From JBJGXI01 sp045635475 (GTDB lineage Bacteria; Bacillota; Bacilli; Bacillales; Amphibacillaceae), in NCBI RefSeq assembly GCF_045635475.1, contig NZ_JBJGXI010000037.1, positions 1 to 54,934 of the forward strand: a DNA stretch of 54,934 nucleotides, written 5' to 3'. Each line of letters opens with the position of its first letter. The first letter of the stretch is position 1. Shown piece by piece: positions 25,856-35,300 of this stretch. Below the pieces are notes generated by a model. That model had not been told where the DNA came from, ran no database searches, and saw only the letters and a list, made by a program, of their open reading frames with translations. The translations under genes and the position numbers were made by a program.

Positions 25856-26803
25856 ATGATTGAGCAGTTAAATAAGGAATTAATGGATGAAAAAGAAAAG
25901 CAGTTAGAACTAACCAAGTTAAAGCGCCAAAAGGATAATCTAATGCGTCACGTAAAAGTACTCGAAGAAAAAGAAGGTCGCTACAAAAGACGATTAGACG
26001 AAGAGAAAGTTGATGTAGAGAAATTAGAAAGTATTAGTTTAACAGGCATGTTCCTAACGATTGCTGGAAAAAAGGAAGAAAGGCTGCAGGAAGAAAAGCA
26101 AGAGATGTTACAAGCCCAATTGAAATGGCAGGAAGCTAAAGACACAGTGAAAGAAATGGAACAGGAAGTAACTGTACTTATTAACAAGATTCGTAAACTT
26201 GGTGATCCGGAGAGAGCGTATCAAGCACTATTAGAAAAAAAGCAGCAATACTTGTTATCCCATGATGACCAAGACGGAAAACGTGCTTTTGAGTTAACCG
26301 AACAAATCGCAGAATTAAAATCGGATTCGAATGAAATTCAAGAAGCATTAGATGCAGGTACCAGAGCACTACGAGCACTTTCTAGCGCAAAGGATTCACT
26401 AAATAGTGCGTCTAACTGGGGGACGCTAGATATGCTTGGTGGTGGAATGATTACGACTGCAGTAAAGCATAGTAAAATCGATGACGCTAAAGGCCAAATT
26501 CACTATGCACAATCACACCTGAGAAAATTTGCTGATGAACTTGATGATATCGGGGAGACACTAGCTGTTAATCTTTCTATATCAGGTGGTCTTACCTTTG
26601 CGGATTACTTTTTTGATGGTTTAATTACCGATTGGTTCGTTCAAGGCAAAATCAATGATTCAAGCCATCAAGTAGATCAAATGTATCGTGAAACGAGCAC
26701 GGCATTAAGTAAATTAAGAGAATTACAGACGAAAACGAAACAGGCAATTGGACGATTAGAGCAAGAGTGGAGAACTTCGTTGGAAGCAGCCGATTTAGAT
26801 TAA
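25856..26803 (+). CDS. Coiled-coil protein of unknown function
   Basis: 315 residues, highly charged. Residues 1-115 are an almost uninterrupted coiled coil rich in Lys, Glu and Gln; residues 115-170 another; then a glycine-containing centre (WGTLDMLGGGMITTA, about 188-202) and a conserved-looking SGGLTFADYFFDGLITDW segment before a last helix. No signal peptide and no enzyme motif. Starts 22 nt after the protease gene with TAGAGGTG, so they may form one operon and work together. I do not recognise the family. Confidence 0.75.
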   Translation: MIEQLNKELMDEKEKQLELTKLKRQKDNLMRHVKVLEEKEGRYKRRLDEEKVDVEKLESISLTGMFLTIAGKKEERLQEEKQEMLQAQLKWQEAKDTVKEMEQEVTVLINKIRKLGDPERAYQALLEKKQQYLLSHDDQDGKRAFELTEQIAELKSDSNEIQEALDAGTRALRALSSAKDSLNSASNWGTLDMLGGGMITTAVKHSKIDDAKGQIHYAQSHLRKFADELDDIGETLAVNLSISGGLTFADYFFDGLITDWFVQGKINDSSHQVDQMYRETSTALSKLRELQTKTKQAIGRLEQEWRTSLEAADLD

Positions 26804-26808
26804 GTATG

Positions 26809-26845
26809 GAGGTGCAGTGGATATTCCCCCTGCACCTCTTCTGTT
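26809..26845. terminator. Terminator between convergent genes
   Basis: GAGGTGCAG/CTGCACCTC stem (26809-26817, 26830-26838) with a T-rich tail on the plus strand. Confidence 0.8.
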
Positions 26846-26855
26846 TTTGCAAACG

Positions 26856-27320
26856 CTAGTCTGGTTTTTGGGAGGTAATTAAATACTCTTCATTAGTGAT
26901 ATAATATTCTCTATTTGGTCTGTAGTCGATTAAACGCAACTTTTCTAATTTGTGAAGACTTACTTTTTTGTATGGATCAGCCTCTATCACAGGGAGTTCA
27001 TCTGTTTGTTTCATATAATTATCAACAGCTTTTTGAACCATATCAACCTCTAATGCAAGCTGTTGTTCGTGCTCTTCAAAAACCTCATACGTTTCCTTGG
27101 ACATGTAGTAGGTTTGCTTTGGCTTGGCTTTTAGAATAGGGGCCAACAAATCGTAATCAATGGATAAATCATCTTTTGAAATTACACTCAAGGGCACTTT
27201 ATCAGGTAATCGACTACTATATTCTTGGATAGCCTTTCTAATTTGTTGCTTGGAAATATCCTTTGTTGGATAGGAATGTTCTTGGTGTGATTCGCTCTGT
27301 TTCTTTCTAAAAAAACCCAA
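26856..27320 (-). CDS. Conserved hypothetical cytosolic protein
   Basis: 154 residues, charged and without membrane spans. The centre (SRLPDKVPLSVISKDDLSID) and C-terminus (LRLIDYRPNREYYITNEEYL) look like well-folded segments, but I do not recognise the family. Divergent from comK, with AAAGGAG upstream of the ATG. Single gene. No catalytic motif seen. Confidence 0.65.
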   Translation of the reverse strand: MGFFRKKQSESHQEHSYPTKDISKQQIRKAIQEYSSRLPDKVPLSVISKDDLSIDYDLLAPILKAKPKQTYYMSKETYEVFEEHEQQLALEVDMVQKAVDNYMKQTDELPVIEADPYKKVSLHKLEKLRLIDYRPNREYYITNEEYLITSQKPD

Positions 27321-27502
27321 AAGTATAATCTCCTTTCAAAATTATGTATTGTAGTTTGGTATGTTTAGGTATCTTCATTATAACAAATTAAGACAATTTT
27401 GGTGCCAAGCCTTTATTTTTACCACATTTCGACGGTTTATAATAGTAAAATCATAGCAAATTAAACAATTTTTTGTAAAATTTTTATTTTTACTACCAAT
27501 TT

Positions 27503-27530
27503 TTGTAGTTATTTGGTAAATTGGTATTAG
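27503..27530 (+). promoter_or_regulatory. Predicted comK promoter
   Basis: TTGTAG (27503-27508), 16-bp spacer, TATTAG (27525-27530). Upstream is extremely AT-rich (TAAA-N5-TTTT at 27462-27474; AAAT-N5-TTTT at 27478-27490), but the boxes are imperfect and wrongly spaced for a classic ComK K-box. Confidence 0.4.
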
Positions 27531-27565
27531 GTCCTTTTTTCCATAGATGGAAAGGAAGGAAAAAT

Positions 27566-28030
27566 ATGAAAAAGGATTATGAAATAAATTTAGAAACAAT
27601 GGCTGTGCTTGCAAAGGAGGTAGATGGAAGCTATGTAGCACAGATATTAGAAGATGATGAGAGTTATTACGTACACCACGTTACTAGAAAAGTAATAGAT
27701 TCTGCCTGTAGATTTTTCGGAAGCAGCCTTAAGGGCAGGCAGGACGGGACAAAAACTGTATGTGGTATATCACACAAAGCACCTATATCCATTGCCCCTT
27801 CCGGTGGGATGTATTTCTTTCCCACAACTTCACCTCAGAACCCCAAGTGCTCTTGGATAGCACACTCGCATGTGGAGAGTATTATTAAATCCTCTAATGA
27901 GAAAACACAAGTCACCTTTGTAAACGGTGTATCAATTTTACTAGATGTCTCTTTTGGTTCCTTATCAAATCAATTGCGCAGAACTGCTCAATATCGGTAT
28001 ATTTTAGAAAATCGCCTTAATGATTTGTAA
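27566..28030 (+). CDS. comK: Competence transcription factor ComK, C-terminally short
   Basis: 154-residue ComK: conserved segments include SCRFFGSSLKGR, ISHKAPI, WIAHSHV, TFVNG and the RTAQYR stretch. ComK activates DNA-uptake and recombination genes by binding paired AT-boxes. Start at 27566 follows GGAAGGA. Compared with the 192-residue B. subtilis protein, this one ends about 35 residues early, lacking the tail with the FMLYPK motif recognised by the adaptor MecA. No continuing frame lies downstream, so the shortening is a real stop, not an obvious frameshift. Synteny with yhj genes supports orthology. Confidence 0.85.
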   Translation: MKKDYEINLETMAVLAKEVDGSYVAQILEDDESYYVHHVTRKVIDSACRFFGSSLKGRQDGTKTVCGISHKAPISIAPSGGMYFFPTTSPQNPKCSWIAHSHVESIIKSSNEKTQVTFVNGVSILLDVSFGSLSNQLRRTAQYRYILENRLNDL

Positions 28031-28241
28031 AAAACATAACATTTTTAATCTGAATCAAAATCTTAGTTTAAATTTATGTTAACAAAAAATATTTTACTAT
28101 GTGAAGTAAAGGGCCTATTTCAATAAAGGTATATATGTAGTTGTTATTATGGTTAATTAATAGGAATAATGGAAACAATATAATTAGCAATAAAAGGACG
28201 AATACCATATATTTCTCAGTCAGCAAGAAAGGGGCCTCAAT

Positions 28242-28646
28242 ATGGAGTCTAGTCTTACTAATTATTTGTTGGAGCATTCCTTCATAAGTATAGTTATGGT
28301 TGTTGTTGTGATTTTTATTGTCGTTGGAATTATCAAATCACTCTTTCGAATCGCTATAGTCTTATCGGCTATAGGTCTAGTATTAGTGACATTTTTTGGC
28401 TTTCAACCTGATCAACTCCTTAATCAAGGAAAGGATCTTACAAATAGTAGTTCGTGGTTGGAGAGTAATATTGCAACAGGGCTCCTTAATCAATTACAAG
28501 ACGGTGGCTTCCTTTTAAAAAGTGAGAATGGAGATACCATTATTGAAATAGACGCATTAGGGGTTAGTTATAACTTGAATGATTTATTATCGGAATTAGG
28601 TACAGATGAGCCAAATGATAGTGAAAATACCATTATTAAACAATAG
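28242..28646 (+). CDS. Small membrane protein of unknown function
   Basis: 134 residues. Two hydrophobic spans at about 14-32 (FISIVMVVVVIFIVVGII) and 36-52, then a polar domain of about 80 residues that seems extracytoplasmic or peripheral (ENGDTIIEIDALGVSYNL). GAAAGGGGC ribosome site. No family recognised. Its stop codon lies within the palindrome shared with the convergent downstream gene. Confidence 0.6.
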   Translation: MESSLTNYLLEHSFISIVMVVVVIFIVVGIIKSLFRIAIVLSAIGLVLVTFFGFQPDQLLNQGKDLTNSSSWLESNIATGLLNQLQDGGFLLKSENGDTIIEIDALGVSYNLNDLLSELGTDEPNDSENTIIKQ

Positions 28647-28670
28647 AGCGCTGCCTGCAGTGCTCTATTG
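28641..28670. terminator. Palindrome holding both convergent stop codons
   Basis: CAATAGAGC/GCTCTATTG (28641-28649, 28662-28670). The plus gene ends with TAG at 28644-28646 and the minus gene with TAG at 28665-28667, in mirror positions. Tails are only weakly T-rich. Confidence 0.55.
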
Positions 28671-29069
28671 TGTTCTAATCATTTCCGATGGGGAAGGGTG
28701 TAGTTGATGAGATTTTCCCGCCTTTTGCATTAATTCGTAGAGAATCATTTCTACATTTTTTCGAATCGTAGGGTTAAAGTAATTTCGCTTCTCTTCTCTT
28801 CCTTTACATAAGAAAAGAAACGATGAGAAGGAGTCATTTTTATTCAAAGACACGACTTGCATTTGATTATCAAACATGTGTTTTCGTAATTGTTTGCGTT
28901 CAGCAATAGCAACATGCTCCATCTTATTTAAAAGTGCAAGGTAAGGTTCTTTTATTTTGAATTGCCCTTGTTGAATGCTATGTTCATCTTTTTGAATAAC
29001 AATAATAGCCATAGAAAGGAATAAAAAACGAACCCCAATTTCTAATTCCTCTTTGTTGAGATACCGCAT
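28665..29069 (-). CDS. Conserved hypothetical protein (YhjD-like position)
   Basis: 134 residues. The N-terminus MRYLNKEELEIGVRF, the ALLNKMEHVAIAERKQLRKHMF stretch and the FLFLCKGREEKRNYFNP motif look like a conserved Bacillus family of unknown role; B. subtilis yhjD sits at the same place beside yhjE and comK. No enzyme motif and no membrane span. GGAGGAATC ribosome site. Assignment to YhjD rests mainly on synteny. Confidence 0.6.
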   Translation of the reverse strand: MRYLNKEELEIGVRFLFLSMAIIVIQKDEHSIQQGQFKIKEPYLALLNKMEHVAIAERKQLRKHMFDNQMQVVSLNKNDSFSSFLFLCKGREEKRNYFNPTIRKNVEMILYELMQKAGKSHQLHPSPSEMIRTQ

Positions 29070-29318
29070 AGGTGATTCCTCCTGTGTGGAACGTATGTTC
29101 TATTATACCGCAAATATATGATAAGATGAATCAAAATATGCTTTTATTAGATAGGAAATACTTAACAAATAAATAATAGTTAAAAGTAGGAAATTTAACG
29201 TGTTTACTTTAAAATGAAGTGAGGAAAATAAAAATATAGTACTAGCTGTTACTTACAAAACGGTGTAACGTAATGTGTGCGTCTAGATAGATTATATGCC
29301 TGTAAGGGGATTTAAATT

Positions 29319-29969
29319 ATGTATATATTCGACATCGATATGTCAGAAATTAGAGATATGATCGAGGACAATCGATTTGATGATTTCATTGTGCAATTAC
29401 TTCAAACATATGAGAGCTGGGGACCGTTACCAGGAATACTTTTGCCATTTCTTGAAGCGTTTCTATCCTTTTTACCATTATTCGTATTTGTTGTGACTAA
29501 CGCAGCGGCTTATGGGTTGTTCAAAGGTTTTTTACTATCATGGATTGGTGCTAGCGCAGGAGCTATGTGTGTATTTCTGTTAGTTCGGAAACTGGGAGAG
29601 ATCCGACTCTTTAAATGGATTAAAAGAAACAAGCAAGTGATTAAAATAACATCTTGGCTAGAAAAACATGGATTTGGTCCGCTCTTTTTTTTAATGGCGT
29701 TTCCATTCTCACCATCAGCAATTGTGAATTTTGTTGCTGCTTTATCACAGATTAAGTTTCAGCAATTCGCACTAGCTGTCATTCTCGGTAAAGCAATCAT
29801 GATTTTCTCAGTTTCTTTCGTAGGAGACAGCATTGCATCATTCGCGCAGAACCCCCTCAAAACAATTCTAGTTGGGATTGGAATTGTCTTGTTTTGGTTG
29901 TTTGGAAAGTATATGGAGCGACGATTGCAAAAAAGGGCTCGTTTAAGTGAAAATGTACAAGATGAATAG
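29319..29969 (+). CDS. yhjE: TVP38/TMEM64 (DedA-like) membrane protein, YhjE-like
   Basis: 216 residues with five to six hydrophobic spans. The VTT/SNARE-associated domain motif is seen in GASAGAMCVFLLVRKLG and in FPFSPSAIVNFVAALSQIKFQQF. Such proteins are thought to move or scramble lipids, or to help lipid-carrier recycling (family knowledge). Followed after 64 nt by the signal peptidase gene, as yhjE-sipV in B. subtilis, so co-transcription is likely. Confidence 0.82.
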   Translation: MYIFDIDMSEIRDMIEDNRFDDFIVQLLQTYESWGPLPGILLPFLEAFLSFLPLFVFVVTNAAAYGLFKGFLLSWIGASAGAMCVFLLVRKLGEIRLFKWIKRNKQVIKITSWLEKHGFGPLFFLMAFPFSPSAIVNFVAALSQIKFQQFALAVILGKAIMIFSVSFVGDSIASFAQNPLKTILVGIGIVLFWLFGKYMERRLQKRARLSENVQDE

Positions 29970-30033
29970 GGTTAAGATATTTCCTTCAAGGGTAGAATAT
30001 AGTTATATTGGAGAACCTTTGGAGGAAAAGAGT

Positions 30034-30582
30034 ATGAAAAAAAAGACATTTTGGACAATTGTCCGAACAATAGTGATCGCTGTTATTATAGCGGTATTTT
30101 TTCGCTCTTATTTATTTGCAAGCTATGTAGTCGATGGAAAATCAATGGAACCAACTTTACATGATGGCGATCTATTGATGGTAAACAAAGTGGTTTATGA
30201 TTGGCATGACATTAACAGGTTTGATGTTATTGTATTTCACGCCAATGATGAAGAAGATTATGTCAAAAGAGTGATTGGTTTACCAGGAGACCATATTGAA
30301 TTTAAAGATGATTCTTTGTATGTAAACGCTATCAAAATAAACGAAACCTATTTAGAGCCATTGAAAGCCACAGCAAGAAACCAAATTACGGAGGATTTTT
30401 CCCTTGAAGAAAAAACGGGTACTACAATTGTGCCAGAGGGAAAATTATTCGTTATGGGTGATAACCGTAAAGACAGTTATGATAGTCGCTATTTTGGATT
30501 TATTGAAACTGATACAGTTGTTGGCAAGGTTGATATCATTTATTGGCCAATGTCACAATTGGCGTTTAGTTTAACGAAATAA
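30034..30582 (+). CDS. sipV: Type I signal peptidase (SipV-like)
   Basis: 182-residue membrane protease that removes signal peptides from exported proteins. One N-terminal membrane anchor (residues 8-25), catalytic Ser37 (DGKSMEPTL) and Lys78 (YVKRVIGLPGD), then the conserved GDNRKDSYDSRYFG box. The S-K dyad and one anchor are typical of the Sip group of Bacillus. Start at 30034, after TGGAGG, is preferred over 29947, which would overlap yhjE. Synteny indicates SipV rather than SipS/T/U/W. Confidence 0.88.
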   Translation: MKKKTFWTIVRTIVIAVIIAVFFRSYLFASYVVDGKSMEPTLHDGDLLMVNKVVYDWHDINRFDVIVFHANDEEDYVKRVIGLPGDHIEFKDDSLYVNAIKINETYLEPLKATARNQITEDFSLEEKTGTTIVPEGKLFVMGDNRKDSYDSRYFGFIETDTVVGKVDIIYWPMSQLAFSLTK

Positions 30583-30602
30583 ATAAGGTTGAATTCAAAT
30601 TA

Positions 30603-30650
30603 CTAACAAAGAACGCGTGAATTTCATTTCATCCACGCGTTCTTTGTTAG
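30603..30650. terminator. Strong hairpin after sipV
   Basis: A 17-bp perfect stem CTAACAAAGAACGCGTG/CACGCGTTCTTTGTTAG with a 14-nt loop. The T-run is inside the stem rather than after it, so function as a terminator is probable but not certain. Confidence 0.65.
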
Positions 30651-30660
30651 TGCGCAATAT

Positions 30661-31019
30661 AGCTGGAATGCGTCGTAGTGCTTAGGTATTCACTTATCAT
30701 ACATGTGCACCGCTCCGTCCCTCCACTTTGCTTTCCGCGGGGGGCTAGTGAGCCTCCTCGCGCTTTCGCGCTGCGGGGTCTCACTTACGCCGCTAGTCCC
30801 GCAGGAGTCAAAGTGGAGGGCCTACGCTTCATAAAAGATGCGTAACAGAAAACTACCCTAAGCTGTGGAAAAATACGCCACTCCAGCGGGAAAGGAACAG
30901 TCTGAAGACCCTGCAGAGAGCGCTCTTTGCGATCGAGGAGGAGTAGAGCGTTCCCCGCGGAAAGGGCGTATTTTTCCGCAGCGCTGGATTAGCAATCTCT
31001 ACTACGTCGCATTTTACTT
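30661..31019. repeat. GC-rich two-hairpin repeat with inverted ends (copy C)
   Basis: Ends AGCTGGAATGCGTCGTAGTGCTT and, as reverse complement, AAGTAAAATGCGACGTAGTAG. Two long hairpins in opposite orientation: arms 30719-30730 with 30809-30820 (12 bp) and 30862-30879 with 30965-30982 (18 bp, one G-T). The core CTTTCCGCGG...CCGCAGGAGTC is shared with 4090-4432, but the arm sequences differ. The ORF at 30865-31068 runs through it and is not credited. 31020-31129 shows nothing. Confidence 0.75.
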
Positions 31020-31129
31020 CAAATATGAATTAAAAAGCAACAACGTTTACGAGAAGAGTCTTGGTTAAAGTGGCAAGCGGATAAGAAGTAGCTCATTCTG
31101 CATATGATCGTACGATATTTTCTTATCCT

Positions 31130-32263
31130 TTAATCACTAGGAAGTAGCCGCGCGAACAGGGATAATAGTATGAATAAGGTGCAAATCAAAACGAGTACAT
31201 GTGGAAATGATACATAAGCAGCAAATGTAGAACCAAAACTCGCACCGATTAGGAGCATGAATGAATAGATCGCAACAGCTATCGCTCTTCCTACAGGTGC
31301 GTGTTTACCTACGAGTAAGACGACCAATGGAATAGTTAATGATGTGGAGGCAATCATTGCAAGTGAAGATACAAGCACTGTTACCACGTTAAGTACTACT
31401 ATTGCAGGTGAAAAACCAACTACCATTAGGCCAAATTGAAAAAGCATGACCTTTTTCGCTCCAAATCGTTCGATTAGACGGCTAGCAAAAAATGCTGGTA
31501 CAATGCCTAATAAGCTAATTATCCGAAATGCTTGCACGGAAAAGGGAAATGTTCGCCACGCTTCATAAATATATATTTCAAAGGAACCATAAAATAGCAT
31601 AACCGTAAACAATAGGAAAACGGCAATTGTGTAGAGCTTTCGCAATGTTTGATGGCGAAAACATGATAAAATAGTAGACAGCCATTGATTATTCAAAGAA
31701 GAATGGTTAACTGTAGGCTGTAACGTCCAAGACAGTAAAATGAAACACAATAGGTAGGAGCAGCCAAATGCAATAAACACAGCTTGATACGAATAAAGAG
31801 AGGCAAAAAAAACAGACACAATCTGTCCAAAAACACCGGCAAACAAAAAGCCGGTATTTATCATGGCAATTACACAGGAATGTAGCTTTCCTTGAAAAAT
31901 AATAAGGCAGTAGCTAAACGTAACAGGCGCAAAGCTAGCAGCAAAAAAGCCTTGAAATATACGCAGTATAATCACATGTTCCAAAGAGCTTACTGAAGAG
32001 AGTAGCCATGTTACTATGCACAACATCCCCATCCCGCTTAATAAAATTGTGCGATGAGGAAATTTTTCTGCTAAACTACCAAATACGAGCAAACCAAATG
32101 CATAAAATAAAACAAATAACGTACTAGATAAAGAGACATAGGCGATCGATGTTTCATGCAAGCTTGCCAGTGCTGGTTGCAGTGGAATCATCACATAAAT
32201 GCTACTTGCAATGAATATCGAACAAATAATAAGTGTACAAGCGGTAAATGCTTTGTTATACAT
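31130..32263 (-). CDS. MFS transporter
   Basis: 377-residue major-facilitator permease with about twelve hydrophobic spans. The A-loop between spans 2 and 3 (FGSLAEKFPHRTILL) and its later counterpart (SRLIERFGAKKVMLF) are MFS hallmarks. An uptake or drug-efflux role cannot be decided. Divergent from addB by 83 bp; ribosome site AAGGTGATG. In B. subtilis the MFS-like yhjN/yhjO neighbours lie nearby, but I cannot confirm orthology. Confidence 0.8.
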   Translation of the reverse strand: MYNKAFTACTLIICSIFIASSIYVMIPLQPALASLHETSIAYVSLSSTLFVLFYAFGLLVFGSLAEKFPHRTILLSGMGMLCIVTWLLSSVSSLEHVIILRIFQGFFAASFAPVTFSYCLIIFQGKLHSCVIAMINTGFLFAGVFGQIVSVFFASLYSYQAVFIAFGCSYLLCFILLSWTLQPTVNHSSLNNQWLSTILSCFRHQTLRKLYTIAVFLLFTVMLFYGSFEIYIYEAWRTFPFSVQAFRIISLLGIVPAFFASRLIERFGAKKVMLFQFGLMVVGFSPAIVVLNVVTVLVSSLAMIASTSLTIPLVVLLVGKHAPVGRAIAVAIYSFMLLIGASFGSTFAAYVSFPHVLVLICTLFILLSLFARLLPSD

Positions 32264-32346
32264 GCCATCACCTTACTTTACTTGAACTAGGCTAATGTAG
32301 TCTATGTACGGAAACGAAAGATGTGCAGCAAGAAGGAGAGGATCAT

Positions 32347-35300
32347 ATGGGGATTCGTTTTTTAATTGGAAAAGCTGGATCAAAGCGAAGTGAAACGGTG
32401 CTGGAGGAAATTGAAGCGAAATTACTGGAAAACCCACAAGGCCCGCCAATACTTTATATCGTCCCAGACCAAATGACGTTTCAGCAGGAATATGCACTAC
32501 TTAACAGAGATAAGCTAACTGGAACTATTCGAGCCCAAGTATTTAGTTTTTCTCGACTAACGTGGCGCGTATTACAAGAAACTGGCGGAGGTACAAAAAA
32601 GTTTATTAGCTCGACAGGTATACAAATGCTGCTCCGCAAAATTACAGAAGAACGTAAGTCGGATTGGAATGTTTTTCAGAAGGCAATTGAGAAGCAAGGA
32701 TTTATGGAACAATTGGAACACATGATTACAGAATTTAAAAGATACCGTATTTCCCCGGAAATGATTGCAGAGCAAATTGCTGAAATTGATCGCTATACGC
32801 ATCAGTATTCCGGTGAGGTGACACTTAAAAACAAATTAGAGGATTTGGGCTATATATATAATCGTTTAGTTGAATCATTAGCTGGTCATTATATCGATAG
32901 TGAGGATCAACTGCAGTTGTTGGCGGACCGCTTACAAGATGCAGCATTTCTCGATGATGCAGAAGTGTACTTGGATGGGTTTCACCGTTTTACGCCGCAA
33001 GAACTGTTTGTTGTTGAGAGATTACTAGATAAGGCCGAGCATATAACGGTGACCCTTACAATGGATGAGCCAAGCGATACAGTTACAGAGCTTGATTTAT
33101 TTAGTCAAACGAAACAAACATATGAAGCGATTTGTGAAATAGCTAAAGCAAATGGTCACGTTGTTGATGTCCAAGTTTTAGACGAGCAAGAAGGTGTATT
33201 TGCTGACCGTCCGTATTTTGCCCATTTGGAAAAATATTTTGATGTTCGACCTGCACCTGCGTTTGAGGGCAATGTACCAATTCAACTTGCCCAAGCGGTA
33301 CATCCGAGAGCAGAAGTGGAAGGGGTAGCGCAAGAAATTCTTCGATTAATACGTGAACAAAATTATCGCTTTAAAGATATGGCAATTTTAATGCGTCAAT
33401 CAGATGTATACCATGATTTAATTGATACTGTTTTTCGTGATTATGGTATACCAGTTTTTATTGACGAGAAACGGACAATGCTGAACCATCCGCTCGTTGA
33501 ATTAGTGCGATCGTTACTTGATATGATAGAAGGAAACTGGCGGTATGAAGCTGTTTTTCGTGTATTGAAAACAGGCTTGATACCAGTTCGCGATCGTGAT
33601 TATCCATTAAATGAGGATGCGATTGATGAATTAGAAAATTATGTGTTAGAGTACGGCATTCGCGGTAGGAATCGCTGGTGTAGTGACAAGCCGTGGATAT
33701 TTCAACGATTCCGTGGCTTTGATAAAGGAGCACAAACAGATCAAGAAAAGCAAGCACAAAAGCGAATTAATCGATATCGGAAGCAGGTTATGCTTGCACT
33801 TCAAACGGTTGATGAAGGACTAAGGGCGGCAAATACGATACAAGAAAAAGCGGTTGTCTTATTTCAATGGCTGGAATCGCTTGGTGTCCCGCAACAATTG
33901 GAGCAAGTGCGTGATCAACTCGATAACAAGGGCTATACCGAGCAGGGCAGGGAGCAAGAACAAGTTTGGGATGCAATTATGCAATTGCTAGATGAAATGG
34001 TAGAAATCGTAGGCGAGGAAAAAATGTCACTTCAATTATTCAGAAGTACGATTGAAACAGGGTTGGAGTCATTAAAATTCGCTCATGTTCCACCTAGCAT
34101 GGACCATGTTGTTGTTGGAACAATTGACCGTTCAAGAGTGACTGGTGTGAAGTGTGGTTTTCTACTCGGTGTTAACGAAGGCGTTTGGCCGATGAAGCCA
34201 GCCGCAGACGGTATGATTAGTGAAGAGGAACGTGAACTACTTGCAACACACGGTTTAAAATTAGCAGATGGTAGTAAGCGTCAGTTACTTGATGATTGGT
34301 TTTATATTTATCTTGCCTTGACTGTTGCCAAGGATCGTTTATGGATTAGTTATCCGTTAAGTGATGCGGAAGGAAAATCAAAAGCGGCATCGCAATTAAT
34401 ACGTCGTATAGCTGATTTATTTCCAGCTTGTCGTGATCCATTGTTATTACAAGATGCCGATGAACTCGTAGATGCAGACCGATTTATTAGTACACCTGTG
34501 AAAACTCGTGCAGCATTAACTGCGCAGCTAGCGAGAACAAGACGCGGATATCCGATAAATGATATTTGGTGGGAAGTTTATAATTGGTATGTCACACATG
34601 AACAGAAACATGGGACGACCAACCGGATTCTTAAAAGTTTATTTTATAAAAATGAGCCAGTGCATCTTTCTAAAGAAACGACGGCTGAGCTGTACCCTGA
34701 TGTTGTTCAAGCTAGTGTATCTCGATTAGAGACGTATTACCGCTGTTCTTATCAACACTTTGCAAACTATAGTCTAGGCTTGGAAAATCGCCGCATGTTC
34801 TCATTAGATGCTCCCGATATTGGTCAGCTATTCCACGAGGCATTGAAAAAAATTACCGAATGGATTCAAGCGGAGGGGCGGAATTTTGCTGATATTCAAA
34901 AAGATGAAGCGATTCATTATGCAAAGCGTGCGGTCCAAAATTTAGCGCCAATATTACAACATCAAATATTACACAGTTCTAACCGTTATCAATATATCCA
35001 ACAAAAGCTGGAACAAGTCATTGCCAGAGCCGCGTATGTTTTAAGTGAACAATCACGCCAAAGTAGTTTTTCTCCCGTAGGATTGGAAGTAGCATTTGGC
35101 CCGAATCAGCCGATTCCACCAATTGAACTACAACTTCCTAACGGCTTTAATATTTTATTGCGTGGCCGAATTGATCGTGTAGACCGGGCGGTGAATGAAG
35201 AAGAACTATATTTGCGGATTGTCGACTATAAATCTAGCGCAAAAGGGTTAAACCTATCTGAAGTATATTATGGTATAGCACTACAAATGCTTGCCTACTT

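Noticed and set aside
27460..27492. ComK K-box upstream of comK
   Set aside because: AT-boxes are imperfect and 3 bp apart, not 8, 18 or 31; the region is simply AT-rich.
28074..28277. 67-codon minus-strand hydrophobic ORF upstream of the 134-aa membrane protein gene
   Set aside because: Starts inside the opposite gene, no ribosome site; hydrophobicity stems from AT-rich antisense.
30865..31068. 67-codon plus-strand ORF
   Set aside because: Mostly the second hairpin of the repeat; composition explained by inverted arms.
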